Shown: positions 45,346 through 53,749 of the stretch, in pieces
How the letters are laid out: each line of letters starts with the position of its first letter
How positions within the stretch are numbered: the stretch's first letter is position 1
Assembly: GCA_020634755.1 (NCBI GenBank)
Contig: JACKBC010000043.1
Coordinates: 1 to 59,998 of the forward strand
Reading direction: 5' to 3'
DNA from: Caldilineaceae bacterium
GTDB taxonomy: Bacteria > Chloroflexota > Anaerolineae > Caldilineales > Caldilineaceae
DNA: 59,998 nucleotides
The notes under the pieces: generated by a model
The model's database searches: none
The model's input: the letters and a program-made list of their open reading frames with translations, nothing else
What the model was told of the DNA's origin: nothing
Position numbers and translations under genes: made by a program

Positions 45346-45969
45346 CTATTCTTTAAAGACCAGATGCACGCCCACCATCAGCATGGCCAGACTCATCCCC
45401 AAAAGTACGCCGCGCATGGCGGCCATCACCGGCTTGTCAATGAGCCAATGCATGGTCGCGTAGGCGGCATCCGGCAGCAATCCACGCAGGAGAGGCATCT
45501 GCGTCAGCATCATGAGCAGCGCACCTGCCAGCATCCAGCTGCTGCCGTGGCGGCCAATGCGTAAAAAACGATAGGCCGCGGCGGCCAAAAAGAAGGCCAA
45601 CAAGGCAAAGAGCGCGGCCGGCACCGGCGTTAAAATATTGTGGAAGACCCACTGCATCAGCGGGCCAAACGCACCGCTGCTTTCGACCATGCCCACACTA
45701 AAAACCGCCAAAGCCACGCCAATCAACACCAGGCTCATGGACCATTCTGGCCGGCCGCGCCAGATCCGCTGGGCGTGGATATATAAGAGGTTGAAAATGC
45801 CGGCCAGCAGGCCAAAGGCGGCCAGGAGCAAAGTCCACGCTAGCAGCTGATTGGCCGCAAAGCGCACAGTAGGCACATCGGCCAGACGGTCCAACCCCAG
45901 GATGCTCAAACAGACGACGGTCGCCAAAATAACCAAATACTTGGCCGATACAACACGTCGTTTACCCAT
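45346..45969 (-). CDS. Six-helix membrane protein of unknown function
   Basis: A 207-residue integral membrane protein with six predicted helices and a conserved-looking central loop MVESSGAFGPLMQWVFHNIL. No family recognised. It begins three bases after the stop of the preceding gene and ends about 11 bases before the next start, so it is tightly coupled in the cluster. Confidence 0.6.
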   Translation of the reverse strand: MGKRRVVSAKYLVILATVVCLSILGLDRLADVPTVRFAANQLLAWTLLLAAFGLLAGIFNLLYIHAQRIWRGRPEWSMSLVLIGVALAVFSVGMVESSGAFGPLMQWVFHNILTPVPAALFALLAFFLAAAAYRFLRIGRHGSSWMLAGALLMMLTQMPLLRGLLPDAAYATMHWLIDKPVMAAMRGVLLGMSLAMLMVGVHLVFKE

Positions 45970-45972
45970 GGA

Positions 45973-46509
45973 TTATTGCGCACCAAAGAGGGGCGACAGG
46001 AGCAACGCCGCGGCAAACAGCAAGATTGCCCATGCTATCCATTGGGCTGCTTTGGTTGACCCATTGCCAAAGGATGGCCGCCGCGTGACCGGCTGCACGA
46101 CAAATGGCAGCGCCTCCCACCCAAGGTGCTGCCCGGGCTCCCGGGCAGGCGCCACCTGCGCCACCAATGCGGGAACGAGCGCGTCCTGAGCAGCCATTTG
46201 TATAGAACGCTCCACGCCGCTAAAAATCAGCACCGGCTCGCGCACTTGGGGGGCATTAACCGCATGGCGCGGCGAGAGAAACAGGGAAAGCCACAGGGCA
46301 CTTTCGCCGCCAAAGGCAATGGCGGGCGTGGTGACATCATTGCGCGTGGCCAGCCAGCTTTGCAGCGCGTGAAGCGTCCACAAGTGATCCAAGGAGCTGT
46401 GGCTCTGGCCCAATTCAAGCCGGGGCGTTTGCCCCGACTCCTGGCCTTCTGTAATGGCAATTTGCCAGTGCTGGTATAAAGACTTTCGTTGCAAAGATTG
46501 TTGTTGCAC
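45973..46509 (-). CDS. Tail-anchored protein of unknown function
   Basis: A 178-residue protein starting at GTG 46509; no better in-frame start exists and no strong ribosome site is seen. The soluble part has an alternating strand/helix pattern (PAIAFGGESALWLSLFL, EPVLIFSGVERSIQMAAQDA) and the last 25 residues are a membrane helix (WIAWAILLFAAALLLSPLFG). No family recognised. Second gene of the cluster. Confidence 0.55.
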   Translation of the reverse strand: MQQQSLQRKSLYQHWQIAITEGQESGQTPRLELGQSHSSLDHLWTLHALQSWLATRNDVTTPAIAFGGESALWLSLFLSPRHAVNAPQVREPVLIFSGVERSIQMAAQDALVPALVAQVAPAREPGQHLGWEALPFVVQPVTRRPSFGNGSTKAAQWIAWAILLFAAALLLSPLFGAQ

Positions 46510-46589
46510 GATTTATCGCTATACGAATTTAAAAGGGATGTGCAATGAACTTGGTGCTTCTGATGGTGTCTCGCTGCTCAATACCAACG

Positions 46590-46955
46590 CTATTCCTGAC
46601 GACCGCCAACGTTCGCATGGAAAGCGCCCGGCCTTTGCGCTAGCTGCAAAAGGCCTTCGAGCTGGCGAAGTCCATGGGGGCTGCTCAGCAGATTGGCCCA
46701 ATCTGCACATTGTCGCCAGCCGCCCATCTGTGCCAGCGGAGAGGCCACATGTAGAATTTGGCCAGCCACAAACGCCAGCGGTTGATGGGCCGTCAATAGC
46801 AGCAATGCAGGCAGCACCATCTCGCGTTTTTGAATCTGGCGCACTGTTTGACAAACCTCATCTGTTAAGTAATTTTCAGGCGCACCGTCATTCTCCGGCG
46901 GCAAATCGTTCTTCGGTGTCAAATGATTTTCAGCGCGTATAGAGCTGGTTTGCAT
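46590..46955 (-). CDS. Small helical protein, first gene of the cluster
   Basis: A 121-residue protein beginning with a polar, Asn/Glu-rich tail of about 45 residues and continuing with a helical segment (MVLPALLLLTAHQPLAFVAG, then QMGGWRQCADWANLLSSP). AGGGGG lies ahead of the ATG, the best ribosome site in the cluster, which suggests that translation of the run starts here. No family recognised. It is 80 bp ahead of the next gene. Confidence 0.5.
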   Translation of the reverse strand: MQTSSIRAENHLTPKNDLPPENDGAPENYLTDEVCQTVRQIQKREMVLPALLLLTAHQPLAFVAGQILHVASPLAQMGGWRQCADWANLLSSPHGLRQLEGLLQLAQRPGAFHANVGGRQE

Positions 46956-47126
46956 AATGTTTCCCCCTGCGGCATTGTACCACAGATGGCGCTTTGACGC
47001 CTCAGGAAAGCTTGGGGATCAACAGAATGCGGTGGCAGTTACGGCAGTACAGCCATTGCAAATCTTAAAAAGCAGCAGGGTTAACAAGTTGTATAGATTT
47101 CCATTTGGGCCGGGAGTACGTATAAT

Positions 47127-47318
47127 CAGTAGACCGCAACGGTGTTGGCGAGCTAGGCTTCGGTCTCGATTATTGAATCTAGTGTCTCGGCAAGCATGAA
47201 TTAATGGAAATCCGCTATGAATGCTTGCCGAGACATTGGTGTTCTGACTACTTATTAATTCTATCAAAACACGATTGATAGAACACTAGCCCCGTCTCTT
47301 GCTTTTGCGATCTGCTGA
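47127..47318 (+). repeat. 85-nt leader-like element, copy E, split by a 107-bp insert
   Basis: The outer 54 and 31 nt align with the other copies without gaps; the middle is interrupted at 47181-47287. A TATAAT box (47121-47126) sits directly upstream. The end-to-end pair CGCAA/TTGCG is kept. The element ends 27 bp before the SDR gene at 47346. Confidence 0.75.
47181..47287. mobile_element. 107-bp MITE-like insert inside copy E
   Basis: Its termini are AGTGT and ACACT (CTAGTGT/ACACTAG with the flanks). It carries a perfect 15-bp inverted pair, TGTCTCGGCAAGCAT (47183) and ATGCTTGCCGAGACA (47221), and a smaller one, TTCTATCA/TGATAGAA (47259, 47276). No gene is inside. Confidence 0.6.
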
Positions 47319-47345
47319 TAATCCAAACGAAAGAACGGAGACAAC

Positions 47346-48260
47346 ATGGTAAAGCAAAAAATCCTCATTCTGGGCGGCAGTGGTTTTGTAAGCGGTACGT
47401 TGGCGCGCATGGCCCTCGAGAGCGGGCACAGCGTATGGACCGTGACGCGCGGGCAGCGCACTACGGTGGACGGGGCCACGTCGCTGCTGGCCGATCGCAA
47501 GCAGGCGGGTGCGTTGGAACAAGCAATAGCCGAAAGCGGAACCGAGTGGGACCTGGTGGTGGATTGTATCGGTTTTGACCCGGCCGATGCCCAGCAGGAC
47601 ATTGCGCTCTTCAAAGAGCGCACGCCGCGGCTGGTTTTTATCTCAACTGATTTTGTCTATGACCCTCTGCGCCGCGTCCTGCCGCAGGGCGAAGAGACCG
47701 AGCACTATCTGCTTGATTATGCGCCGGATACCTATGGCGGCAAAAAGCGGCTGTGCGAACTGGCGTTCATAAATGGCGACTGTGGCGACATGGCGTGGAC
47801 CGTCTTTCGGCCCGGCCACATTTATGGACCGGGCTCGCTGCTGGGTTGCCTGCCGCTGCACGGGCGCGACCCCAAACTGCTGGCCAAGATGCGCGCCGGC
47901 GAGACGCTGCAATTGGTGGGTGGGGGCTACTTCTTGCAGCAGCCCGTTTTTGCGCCGGACTTGGCTGAACTCATTCTGTCTGTGCCGGGGCATGATGCCA
48001 GCCGCAACCAGATATACTGTAGCCCGGGTCCGGAGATGATCGAGTCCAAAATGTATTATCAGATTATTGCCGACCTATTGGACGTTGAACTCCACATTCA
48101 AGAATTAGCGGTTGATCAATATTGGGCGGAAAATCCGGATCGGGCGTCGTTTTTGTGCCACCGCATTTATGATCTGAGCAAGCTACAGAGCAGCGGGCTG
48201 CGTGCACCGGCCACCTCTATGCGCGACGGACTGCGCCGGCATGTGGAAAGCTTGGCATAG
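47346..48260 (+). CDS. NAD-dependent epimerase/dehydratase (extended SDR)
   Basis: A 304-residue Rossmann enzyme. The NAD loop is ILGGSGFVSG, the catalytic pair is in the DTYGGKKRLCE segment (Tyr-x-x-x-Lys), and STDFVYDP supplies the Ser/Thr. RPGHIYGPGS is the typical substrate-side loop. It is closest in pattern to sugar-nucleotide epimerases and isoflavone-reductase-like SDRs; substrate unknown. GGAGA precedes the ATG and the split 85-nt element lies 27 bp upstream. Confidence 0.8.
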   Translation: MVKQKILILGGSGFVSGTLARMALESGHSVWTVTRGQRTTVDGATSLLADRKQAGALEQAIAESGTEWDLVVDCIGFDPADAQQDIALFKERTPRLVFISTDFVYDPLRRVLPQGEETEHYLLDYAPDTYGGKKRLCELAFINGDCGDMAWTVFRPGHIYGPGSLLGCLPLHGRDPKLLAKMRAGETLQLVGGGYFLQQPVFAPDLAELILSVPGHDASRNQIYCSPGPEMIESKMYYQIIADLLDVELHIQELAVDQYWAENPDRASFLCHRIYDLSKLQSSGLRAPATSMRDGLRRHVESLA

Positions 48261-48275
48261 TCTGTCACTCAATCA

Positions 48276-49628
48276 TCACACGGTGGCATCCTGCACCTGC
48301 CGCAATTTCCAAATAAACGAATCGGTGGGCAGCTCCACCATGTCATAGGTAATGGCTTGCCCGGCCGCCACGTCCTGCTTGAGCCGCGCGCCCACGCTGA
48401 GCCCCAGCGGCAGCAGCCGTTCGGCGCGCGCCACGCTGGCCTTTTCACAGTGGCCCAACACGGTGTAGCCACCGCCACCGTCCAGCAGTTCGCCTTCTTC
48501 CACATGGCGTTTGGCGACGGTGACGCACTCGGCCGTGGGCGTTGGCAGGCAGGAGCCGGTGGACTGGCCGTAAAAGACCGCATTCATAATGGATATGGGC
48601 GCCTCTACCGCCACCAAGTGATAAGGTCGCCACAGCACATAGTTATTGTTGTGGCCGCCCGGCGCCACGTTGTACGTTTGCAGATCTTCTTGAATAAAAG
48701 GGTGGTCGGTGCGGATGACGCAGAAGACGCCCATTTTAAGCGGATTGGGCAGCAGCGATTTGCCGTCGGCAGCCACGCTATTGGCCAGCTCCACCACACC
48801 ATGCTGGCTGAGCAGACCGCCCTCTTCTTGCAGACTAAATGCCCCGGCGATCTCTTCAATATTGACCGATGGCTCATGCATACCGCGCACGTCGGGAACC
48901 AGCCCCGCCGCATTGGCCAGGGCGGTCATTTCTACATTGGCTTTGGTGCCATCGCGGAAGGAGTTGAACATTTTAAAGTTAATGGTGCGCCGCTCGATCA
49001 GCTCATCGCTAAAGCCAAAGCGCTGCGGCACCGTATCCGGCGTGCCCTGCGCATCATCATCGTACAGGATGGTGCCGCGGCCGGCGGCCACAATCTCAAA
49101 CCCGAGCGAGCGCGCCCAATCGACCATGTGCATGGTACAGCCCGGCTGGTCACCATCCACCATGGTGTAAACCACGCCGGCGCTGTCGGCCATGCGGCGC
49201 AGAATGGGGCCAATCGTCACGTCGGCCTCCACGTTGACCATGACCACATGTTTGCGGTTGAGGATGGCGTGATACGCCATGCGGGCGCCCACGTCGGGAA
49301 TGCCCGTGGCTTCCACCACCACATCGACCAGGTCACACTGTACCAGCAGCATGCCATCTTCCACAATGGCGCGCTGGCCGCTGCAAATAACGTCGTGCAG
49401 CTCGCCCGCATTGTTGGCTACGCGCAATGCATCGGCGGGCAATCGCCCCGCCACCGTATAGGCATGACGCGCGCGCGCCACGCTCAATTCGGCAATGACA
49501 GATACTTCCATGCCGCGCATTTGCGAAAGCTGGGCCACCACGCCGCCACCAAATTTGCCGGTGCCAATAATGCCGACGCGAATCGGTCGATTTTCTGCCA
49601 CACGTTGAGCCAAAAGGGAGTGATACAT
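48276..49628 (-). CDS. COG4091-like NAD(P)-dependent dehydrogenase with C-terminal SAF domain
   Basis: About 450 residues from ATG 49628, chosen because GGAG lies eight bases ahead; the longer reading frame to 49691 lacks one. The Rossmann loop is VGIIGTGKFGGGV, and the homoserine-dehydrogenase-like core shows VEATGIPDVGARMAYHAIL, KHVVMVNVEADVTIGP and TMVDGDQPGC. The last 75 residues (KASVARAERLLPLGLSVGA...) are an SAF domain. These 'predicted homoserine dehydrogenases' act on small sugar acids or amino-acid-like substrates; here the substrate is open. Confidence 0.78.
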   Translation of the reverse strand: MYHSLLAQRVAENRPIRVGIIGTGKFGGGVVAQLSQMRGMEVSVIAELSVARARHAYTVAGRLPADALRVANNAGELHDVICSGQRAIVEDGMLLVQCDLVDVVVEATGIPDVGARMAYHAILNRKHVVMVNVEADVTIGPILRRMADSAGVVYTMVDGDQPGCTMHMVDWARSLGFEIVAAGRGTILYDDDAQGTPDTVPQRFGFSDELIERRTINFKMFNSFRDGTKANVEMTALANAAGLVPDVRGMHEPSVNIEEIAGAFSLQEEGGLLSQHGVVELANSVAADGKSLLPNPLKMGVFCVIRTDHPFIQEDLQTYNVAPGGHNNNYVLWRPYHLVAVEAPISIMNAVFYGQSTGSCLPTPTAECVTVAKRHVEEGELLDGGGGYTVLGHCEKASVARAERLLPLGLSVGARLKQDVAAGQAITYDMVELPTDSFIWKLRQVQDATV

Positions 49629-49697
49629 ATGGGTTCTCCGTTGAATACCAGCAAACCAGTCCTGGCGTTCCGCTGGCGCTGCGTTAGTCAAGATTGA

Positions 49698-49737
49698 TAT
49701 ATCGTGATTGATATATTGCTATATCGTGATTGATATA
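49698..49737. repeat. Two 18-bp direct repeats upstream of the COG4091-like gene
   Basis: TATATCGTGATTGATATA occurs at 49698 and again at 49720, a period of 22 bp or two helical turns. It lies 70 bp upstream of the minus-strand start at 49628. The spacing fits a pair of regulator sites; the region further right to 49872 shows nothing else. Confidence 0.5.
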
Positions 49738-49872
49738 AAGGGATTATGGGTTCACGGTGAGTAGTGGCAGTATAACAGCTGGCCAGAGAGAACAACAAAC
49801 GCAGAAATCAGGTTGTTGTGGCCAATTTGTTGTGGTACACTGCCATATAATAATAGTATCAGTACACAGTAT

Positions 49873-49957
49873 CAGTACATCGCAACAGTGTTGCCAATGT
49901 GGGCATCGGCTTCGATGGATGAATCCCACCTTATCTTGTAACGTTGCGCGCGGCTGA
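49873..49957 (+). repeat. 85-nt leader-like element, copy F
   Basis: Starts CAGTACATCGCAACAGTGTT, ends ACGTTGCGCGCGGCTGA. CGCAAC/GTTGCG pairs end to end. Its first bases are partly duplicated just upstream (CAGTACACAGTAT). A TATAAT box lies at 49846. The next gene starts 59 bp later at 50017. Confidence 0.7.
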
Positions 49958-50016
49958 TGTTCGACCAACCTTTGCGCAGAGTGCAAAACTCGCCACACTA
50001 GAAAGCAACCCCAATC

Positions 50017-50784
50017 ATGTCAGAAAAAGCCACACAGCCCAAGCGCGTTTTGGTTACGGGCTCGACAGGCGCAATTGGCGCGCCGCTTTGTCAACATTTG
50101 CTGGGCCGCGGCCACTATGTACGTGGCTTTGCGCGTCGCCCCACGCCCGGGCTGGAAGATTATGTCGAGGGCGATCTAAACGACCGCGATAAGGTGCGCC
50201 AGGCCGTTGAAGGCATGGACACAGTCGTCCATCTGGGTGCCTACCCCAACCCGGCGGATTTTATTGACGTTCTGTTGCAGCCCAACGTGGTCGGTCTGTA
50301 TCACATCTGCGAAGCTGCCCGCGAATTTGGCGTGCAGCGGTTGGTGCTGGCCAGCACGCTGCAAACGGTCACCGGCCACGGCCGCGACCGCCTGATCCGC
50401 ATTGAAGATGGCCCAGCGCCCGTCAATTTTTACGCGCTGAGCAAAGTGTGGGCCGAGCAGATGGGTGACATGTATGCCCGCTGCTACAACATGTCTGTAA
50501 TCAGCGTGCGCATTGGCTGGCTGCCCCGCAATCCTACGGAAGCCAAGCGGCTCCAAGAAAGTGGAATGGGCGTCAACGTTTTCTTTAGCCATGAAGATTC
50601 CAACCGCTTCCACGAACGCTGCGTCGAATCGCCCAACCCGCCGCCCGGTCAATCGGCCATTCTCTTTGCCACCAGCAAACCGCTCACCTTCGAGCGGCTG
50701 GACCTGGAGCCGGCGCGGCGCATTATCGGCTATGAACCGCAGAATGTATGGCCAGAAGGGTTGCCCTTTGCAGTGGACGAATAG
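50017..50784 (+). CDS. NAD-dependent epimerase/dehydratase, uronate-dehydrogenase-like
   Basis: A 255-residue SDR. NAD loop VLVTGSTGAIGAPL, VEGDLNDRD (adenine pocket), HLGAYPN, the catalytic YALSKVWAEQ and RIGWLPRNP. The short length and the HLGA-YP pattern match bacterial uronate dehydrogenase relatives. It faces the COG4091-like gene across a regulatory region, so both might act on sugar acids; this is inference. Confidence 0.78.
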   Translation: MSEKATQPKRVLVTGSTGAIGAPLCQHLLGRGHYVRGFARRPTPGLEDYVEGDLNDRDKVRQAVEGMDTVVHLGAYPNPADFIDVLLQPNVVGLYHICEAAREFGVQRLVLASTLQTVTGHGRDRLIRIEDGPAPVNFYALSKVWAEQMGDMYARCYNMSVISVRIGWLPRNPTEAKRLQESGMGVNVFFSHEDSNRFHERCVESPNPPPGQSAILFATSKPLTFERLDLEPARRIIGYEPQNVWPEGLPFAVDE

Positions 50785-50850
50785 GGAGTGGAGGAGTGGA
50801 GGAGTGGAGGAGTGGAGGAGTGGAGGAGTAGAGGAGTGGAGGAGTAGAAG
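50785..50850. repeat. 9-bp tandem repeat GGAGTGGAG
   Basis: About seven tandem units of GGAGTGGAG (some with TAGAG) fill the gap between the SDR gene and rho. Read on the plus strand it is a C-free purine-rich RNA stretch, ending 38 bp before the rho ribosome site. Confidence 0.9.
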
Positions 50851-50897
50851 AAATCGAACTCCGTACCCTCGCATCCTCTCCTAATTTGGAGTTTATG

Positions 50898-51995
50898 ATG
50901 TCTCAAACAGCAAGTGGCGTTCTGGAGCAGCTCAAGCGAGGCGGTGGCTTTTTACGCGCGGCCGAATGGTCGTTTCAGCCCGGTCCCGATGATGTCTTTG
51001 TGCCGGTAAAGCTGATCCGCCAATATGGATTGGTGGAGGGCGCCCTGGTCAGCGGGCCGACGCGCCGTGGAAAAAAGAATGTAGAACTAAGCGACGTAGA
51101 AAGCGTCTGCGGGCTGACGCCGGCGGATTTTCAGGCGCGCACGCCGTTTGATCGGCTGGTGGCCATTGATCCCAACGAGCGTTTTCAGGTGGGCGATGCC
51201 GGGAATACAACCATGCGCGTGGTAGAGCTGATTTCGCCCATTGGCAAAGGCACGCGCGGGTTGATTGTAGCGCCGCCCAAGGCGGGCAAAACACGCATTT
51301 TGGAAGAGCTGGCGCTGGCCATCCACCAGAGCACGCCCGATACGCGCATTGTGGTCCTGCTCATCGACGAGCGGCCTGAAGAAGTGACCCACTTCCGGCG
51401 CATGGTGCCGGCAGAAGTGCTGGCCAGCTCCAACGATCAATCTACGGCGGCCCATATTGCGCTGGCCGAGCTGACCATGGCCCACATCCGCTGCGAGCTG
51501 GAGTGCGGTCGCGATGTGGTGGTGCTGATTGATAGCATAACGCGGCTGTCGCGAGCGTTCAATTTACACGGCGCCGGCGCGCGCCGCACCATGTCTGGCG
51601 GCATCGATGCTAAGGCGCTGGAGATCCCGCGCCGCTTCTTTGGTCTGGCGCGCAACATTGAAAAGGGTGGTTCAGTCACCGTCATGGCCACGGCGCTGAT
51701 TGAAACCGGGTCGCGCATGGATGACTACATTTTTGAAGAATTCAAGAGCACGGGCAACAGCGAGATCGTGCTGGATCGAGCGCTGGCCGAAGCACGCATT
51801 TATCCTGCGATCAATGTGTTAGCCAGCAGCACGCGCAAAGAAGAATTGCTCTACAGCGACGCCGAAATGGCGCGCTTGGTTAAGCTGCGGCGCTGGCTGG
51901 CTGGCGGCAAGCCGGATGTTGCCATGCGCGGGCTGCTGCAACTGATCGAGAAGACCGACTCGAACGCAGAGTTATTGCAAAGAATTCGGCCTTAA
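50898..51995 (+). CDS. rho: Transcription termination factor Rho, short form
   Basis: A 365-residue hexameric RNA translocase that ends transcription. It begins at the cold-shock RNA-binding domain (GVLEQLKRGGGFLRAAEWSF) and lacks the usual N-terminal helix bundle, so it is about 50 residues shorter than E. coli Rho. P-loop APPKAGKT (125-132), Walker B VVVLIDSITRL, R-loop SGGIDAKALEIPRRFFG and the Q-loop ETGSRMDDYIFEEFKSTGN are all intact. ATG 50898 is chosen because GGAG lies six bases ahead; ATG 50895 is too close. Confidence 0.9.
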   Translation: MSQTASGVLEQLKRGGGFLRAAEWSFQPGPDDVFVPVKLIRQYGLVEGALVSGPTRRGKKNVELSDVESVCGLTPADFQARTPFDRLVAIDPNERFQVGDAGNTTMRVVELISPIGKGTRGLIVAPPKAGKTRILEELALAIHQSTPDTRIVVLLIDERPEEVTHFRRMVPAEVLASSNDQSTAAHIALAELTMAHIRCELECGRDVVVLIDSITRLSRAFNLHGAGARRTMSGGIDAKALEIPRRFFGLARNIEKGGSVTVMATALIETGSRMDDYIFEEFKSTGNSEIVLDRALAEARIYPAINVLASSTRKEELLYSDAEMARLVKLRRWLAGGKPDVAMRGLLQLIEKTDSNAELLQRIRP

Positions 51996-52069
51996 ATTTA
52001 TGAGCCTTAAATTCATGAGAAGAGATGCCACAGGCTGAAGCACATTCATAAATTGTTTCGGTAGAATGA

Positions 52070-52100
52070 GAAACCGGGTTTTTGACAAAAACCCGGTTTC
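52070..52100. terminator. Hairpin after rho
   Basis: GAAACCGGGTTTTTG pairs with CAAAAACCCGGTTTC. The loop is tight and the T run lies inside the stem, so termination at the TTTTT on the 5' arm of either strand is uncertain. It separates rho from the convergent surface-protein gene. Confidence 0.5.
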
Positions 52101-52129
52101 TGAATACCAAGTTATTTTCTTAACCTTCA

Positions 52130-52261
52130 TCAACCAGTGCTGTCGTTGTTCGAACCGACAAAGAAGGGCGCCCACGTACCGGATGTGTCCGTGCCCAGCG
52201 TGTTGGCGTTGAAGGCGGTCAGATCCTCATCATGGGCTTCTGTGGTCCCAACGAACGCGCC
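52130..52261 (-). pseudogene. In-frame remnant of a Chloroflexota surface-repeat protein
   Basis: Directly after the TAG of the PA14 protein, the same frame stays open for 43 codons and reads GTTEAHDEDLTAFNANTLG followed by SGTWAPFFVGS before TGA. This looks like one unit of the beta-propeller-like 'DEDL-AF...GTWS-FFDGSDVG' repeats in surface proteins of this phylum, not like a random extension. It is either the leftover of a neighbouring gene or a C-terminal extension cut by the stop. Confidence 0.45.
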
Positions 52262-53662
52262 CTAAAAAGGCTGCTGATTTGTTTGCGACATGTACCACCA
52301 GACGCGCAGAGCAGATTCACCAGTTTGATGATAATATTCGATCTGAATGGCGTGCTCTCCTTGACCAACGCTGCGAAAGATATTGTCAATATCCTTCTGC
52401 GAATTGGACCAGCCATCCAAAATCAGCAAGCCATCAATATAGACGCGCACGCCGCCGGAAGCCTGGGCGCGAAACGTATAGTCGCTGTCCCAGAAGAAGA
52501 ACTTGCCTTGCCAGCGCGCCGACCAGCTGGGCCCAATTTGGGGTTGATAGAGCGGAGAGCTGGTTCCAATGCTAAACTCCAGCGGCGTGCTGCGGCTGGG
52601 TTCAGCCTGGGAAAGGATCGGCGAACCGCTCAAGGTAGCATTGTCATAATAGGAGGCCTGCCAATTGGCATCGGCGCCTAAAAAGTCATAGAAGAATTGC
52701 AGATAGGCGCTGCCGCTCCCTTCGAAATATTCAATCCGAAAATCATAGACGCCGCTGGCCAGCTGCACACCGGTTGTATAGATATTTCGGTCGCCGCCCT
52801 GCCAGCCATCAATGAGCAATTGATCATTGAGCCAAAAGCGTACGCCATCATCGGCGCGCAATTCAAAGCGATGATATCCGCGCGGCAGCGAAAAGCGGCG
52901 CTCAAAGCGGGCCGAAAAATTATTCGCATTAATGGTCGAGTAAGGGGCGCCCGTTCCCCAGTTAAAATTGATATCCGACAGATCATCCACCACGGCCGGC
53001 TCACCGCTCAACGTGGTGTTATTGTAGAAGCTGGCGCTCCAGCCACGCGTCAGATTGGGCGTGGGCGATGGCGGCGGAATCGGTGTGGCCGTGGGCGCCG
53101 GTGGCGCCGTGGGGTTTGGCAATGACGTGGCCGTGCCCGCCATGACAACTACATTGAGCACCGGCACATTTTGCGTTGAGCCGGTAACGATGGCAAAGCG
53201 ACCGTCAATCCAGCCGTGCACACCCGAATCACACTCCAAAAACCAGTAATTTGCCGCCGCGTTGCGCCCCACCATTTCACAAGAATCGCGTTGGGTGATC
53301 TGGCCGCTGGTTCCATAGCTGGCATCTGGCCCCAACTGTAAATTGATCAGCGGAAAGCGGGCCCGCACTTGCGGGGCGCTGGTCGAGGCAGCAGCCGTTG
53401 GCGTAGGCGTTGGGGATTGCGTTGATGATTGGCCTTTTGACGCAATGGGCAGAAAGAGATTCACCTGGCCGCCACCAGGATCGATGCTCTGCGCCCGCAG
53501 CGGGACTTGAGCCGACCCACACACCAACAAGCAAAGCGCCACAGCCATGCCCAGCCACATTTGTGGCAATAGGCGCGGCGCGGCGTTCTGCCGCAGGCGC
53601 GGACCGGCTTTGCACAGCCATCGATGAGAAAAACCCAGGAAACATTTTGGCGGTTTCTGCAT
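52262..53662 (-). CDS. Secreted protein with SH3-like region and two PA14 domains
   Basis: A 466-residue exported protein. A long basic leader is followed by the signal helix MAVALCLLVCGSAQV. Near the mature N-terminus is NLFLPIASKG, then a Thr/Pro tract, a small beta domain with a Cys pair (DSCEMVG...FLECDSG, GWIDGRFAIV, SH3/bacterial-type), another Pro tract and two PA14 domains (WSASFYNNTTLSG..., WQASYYDNATLSG...). PA14 units bind carbohydrates at the cell surface. GGGAAGAA precedes the ATG. Confidence 0.8.
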   Translation of the reverse strand: MQKPPKCFLGFSHRWLCKAGPRLRQNAAPRLLPQMWLGMAVALCLLVCGSAQVPLRAQSIDPGGGQVNLFLPIASKGQSSTQSPTPTPTAAASTSAPQVRARFPLINLQLGPDASYGTSGQITQRDSCEMVGRNAAANYWFLECDSGVHGWIDGRFAIVTGSTQNVPVLNVVVMAGTATSLPNPTAPPAPTATPIPPPSPTPNLTRGWSASFYNNTTLSGEPAVVDDLSDINFNWGTGAPYSTINANNFSARFERRFSLPRGYHRFELRADDGVRFWLNDQLLIDGWQGGDRNIYTTGVQLASGVYDFRIEYFEGSGSAYLQFFYDFLGADANWQASYYDNATLSGSPILSQAEPSRSTPLEFSIGTSSPLYQPQIGPSWSARWQGKFFFWDSDYTFRAQASGGVRVYIDGLLILDGWSNSQKDIDNIFRSVGQGEHAIQIEYYHQTGESALRVWWYMSQTNQQPF

Positions 53663-53749
53663 GGTGAATTCTTCCCAGCCGGCGGGGGTTAAAGCGCAAG
53701 CCCCGCCGGCCTCTGAACAAATTTAACCGAGTGATGTATCAAGCACCAT

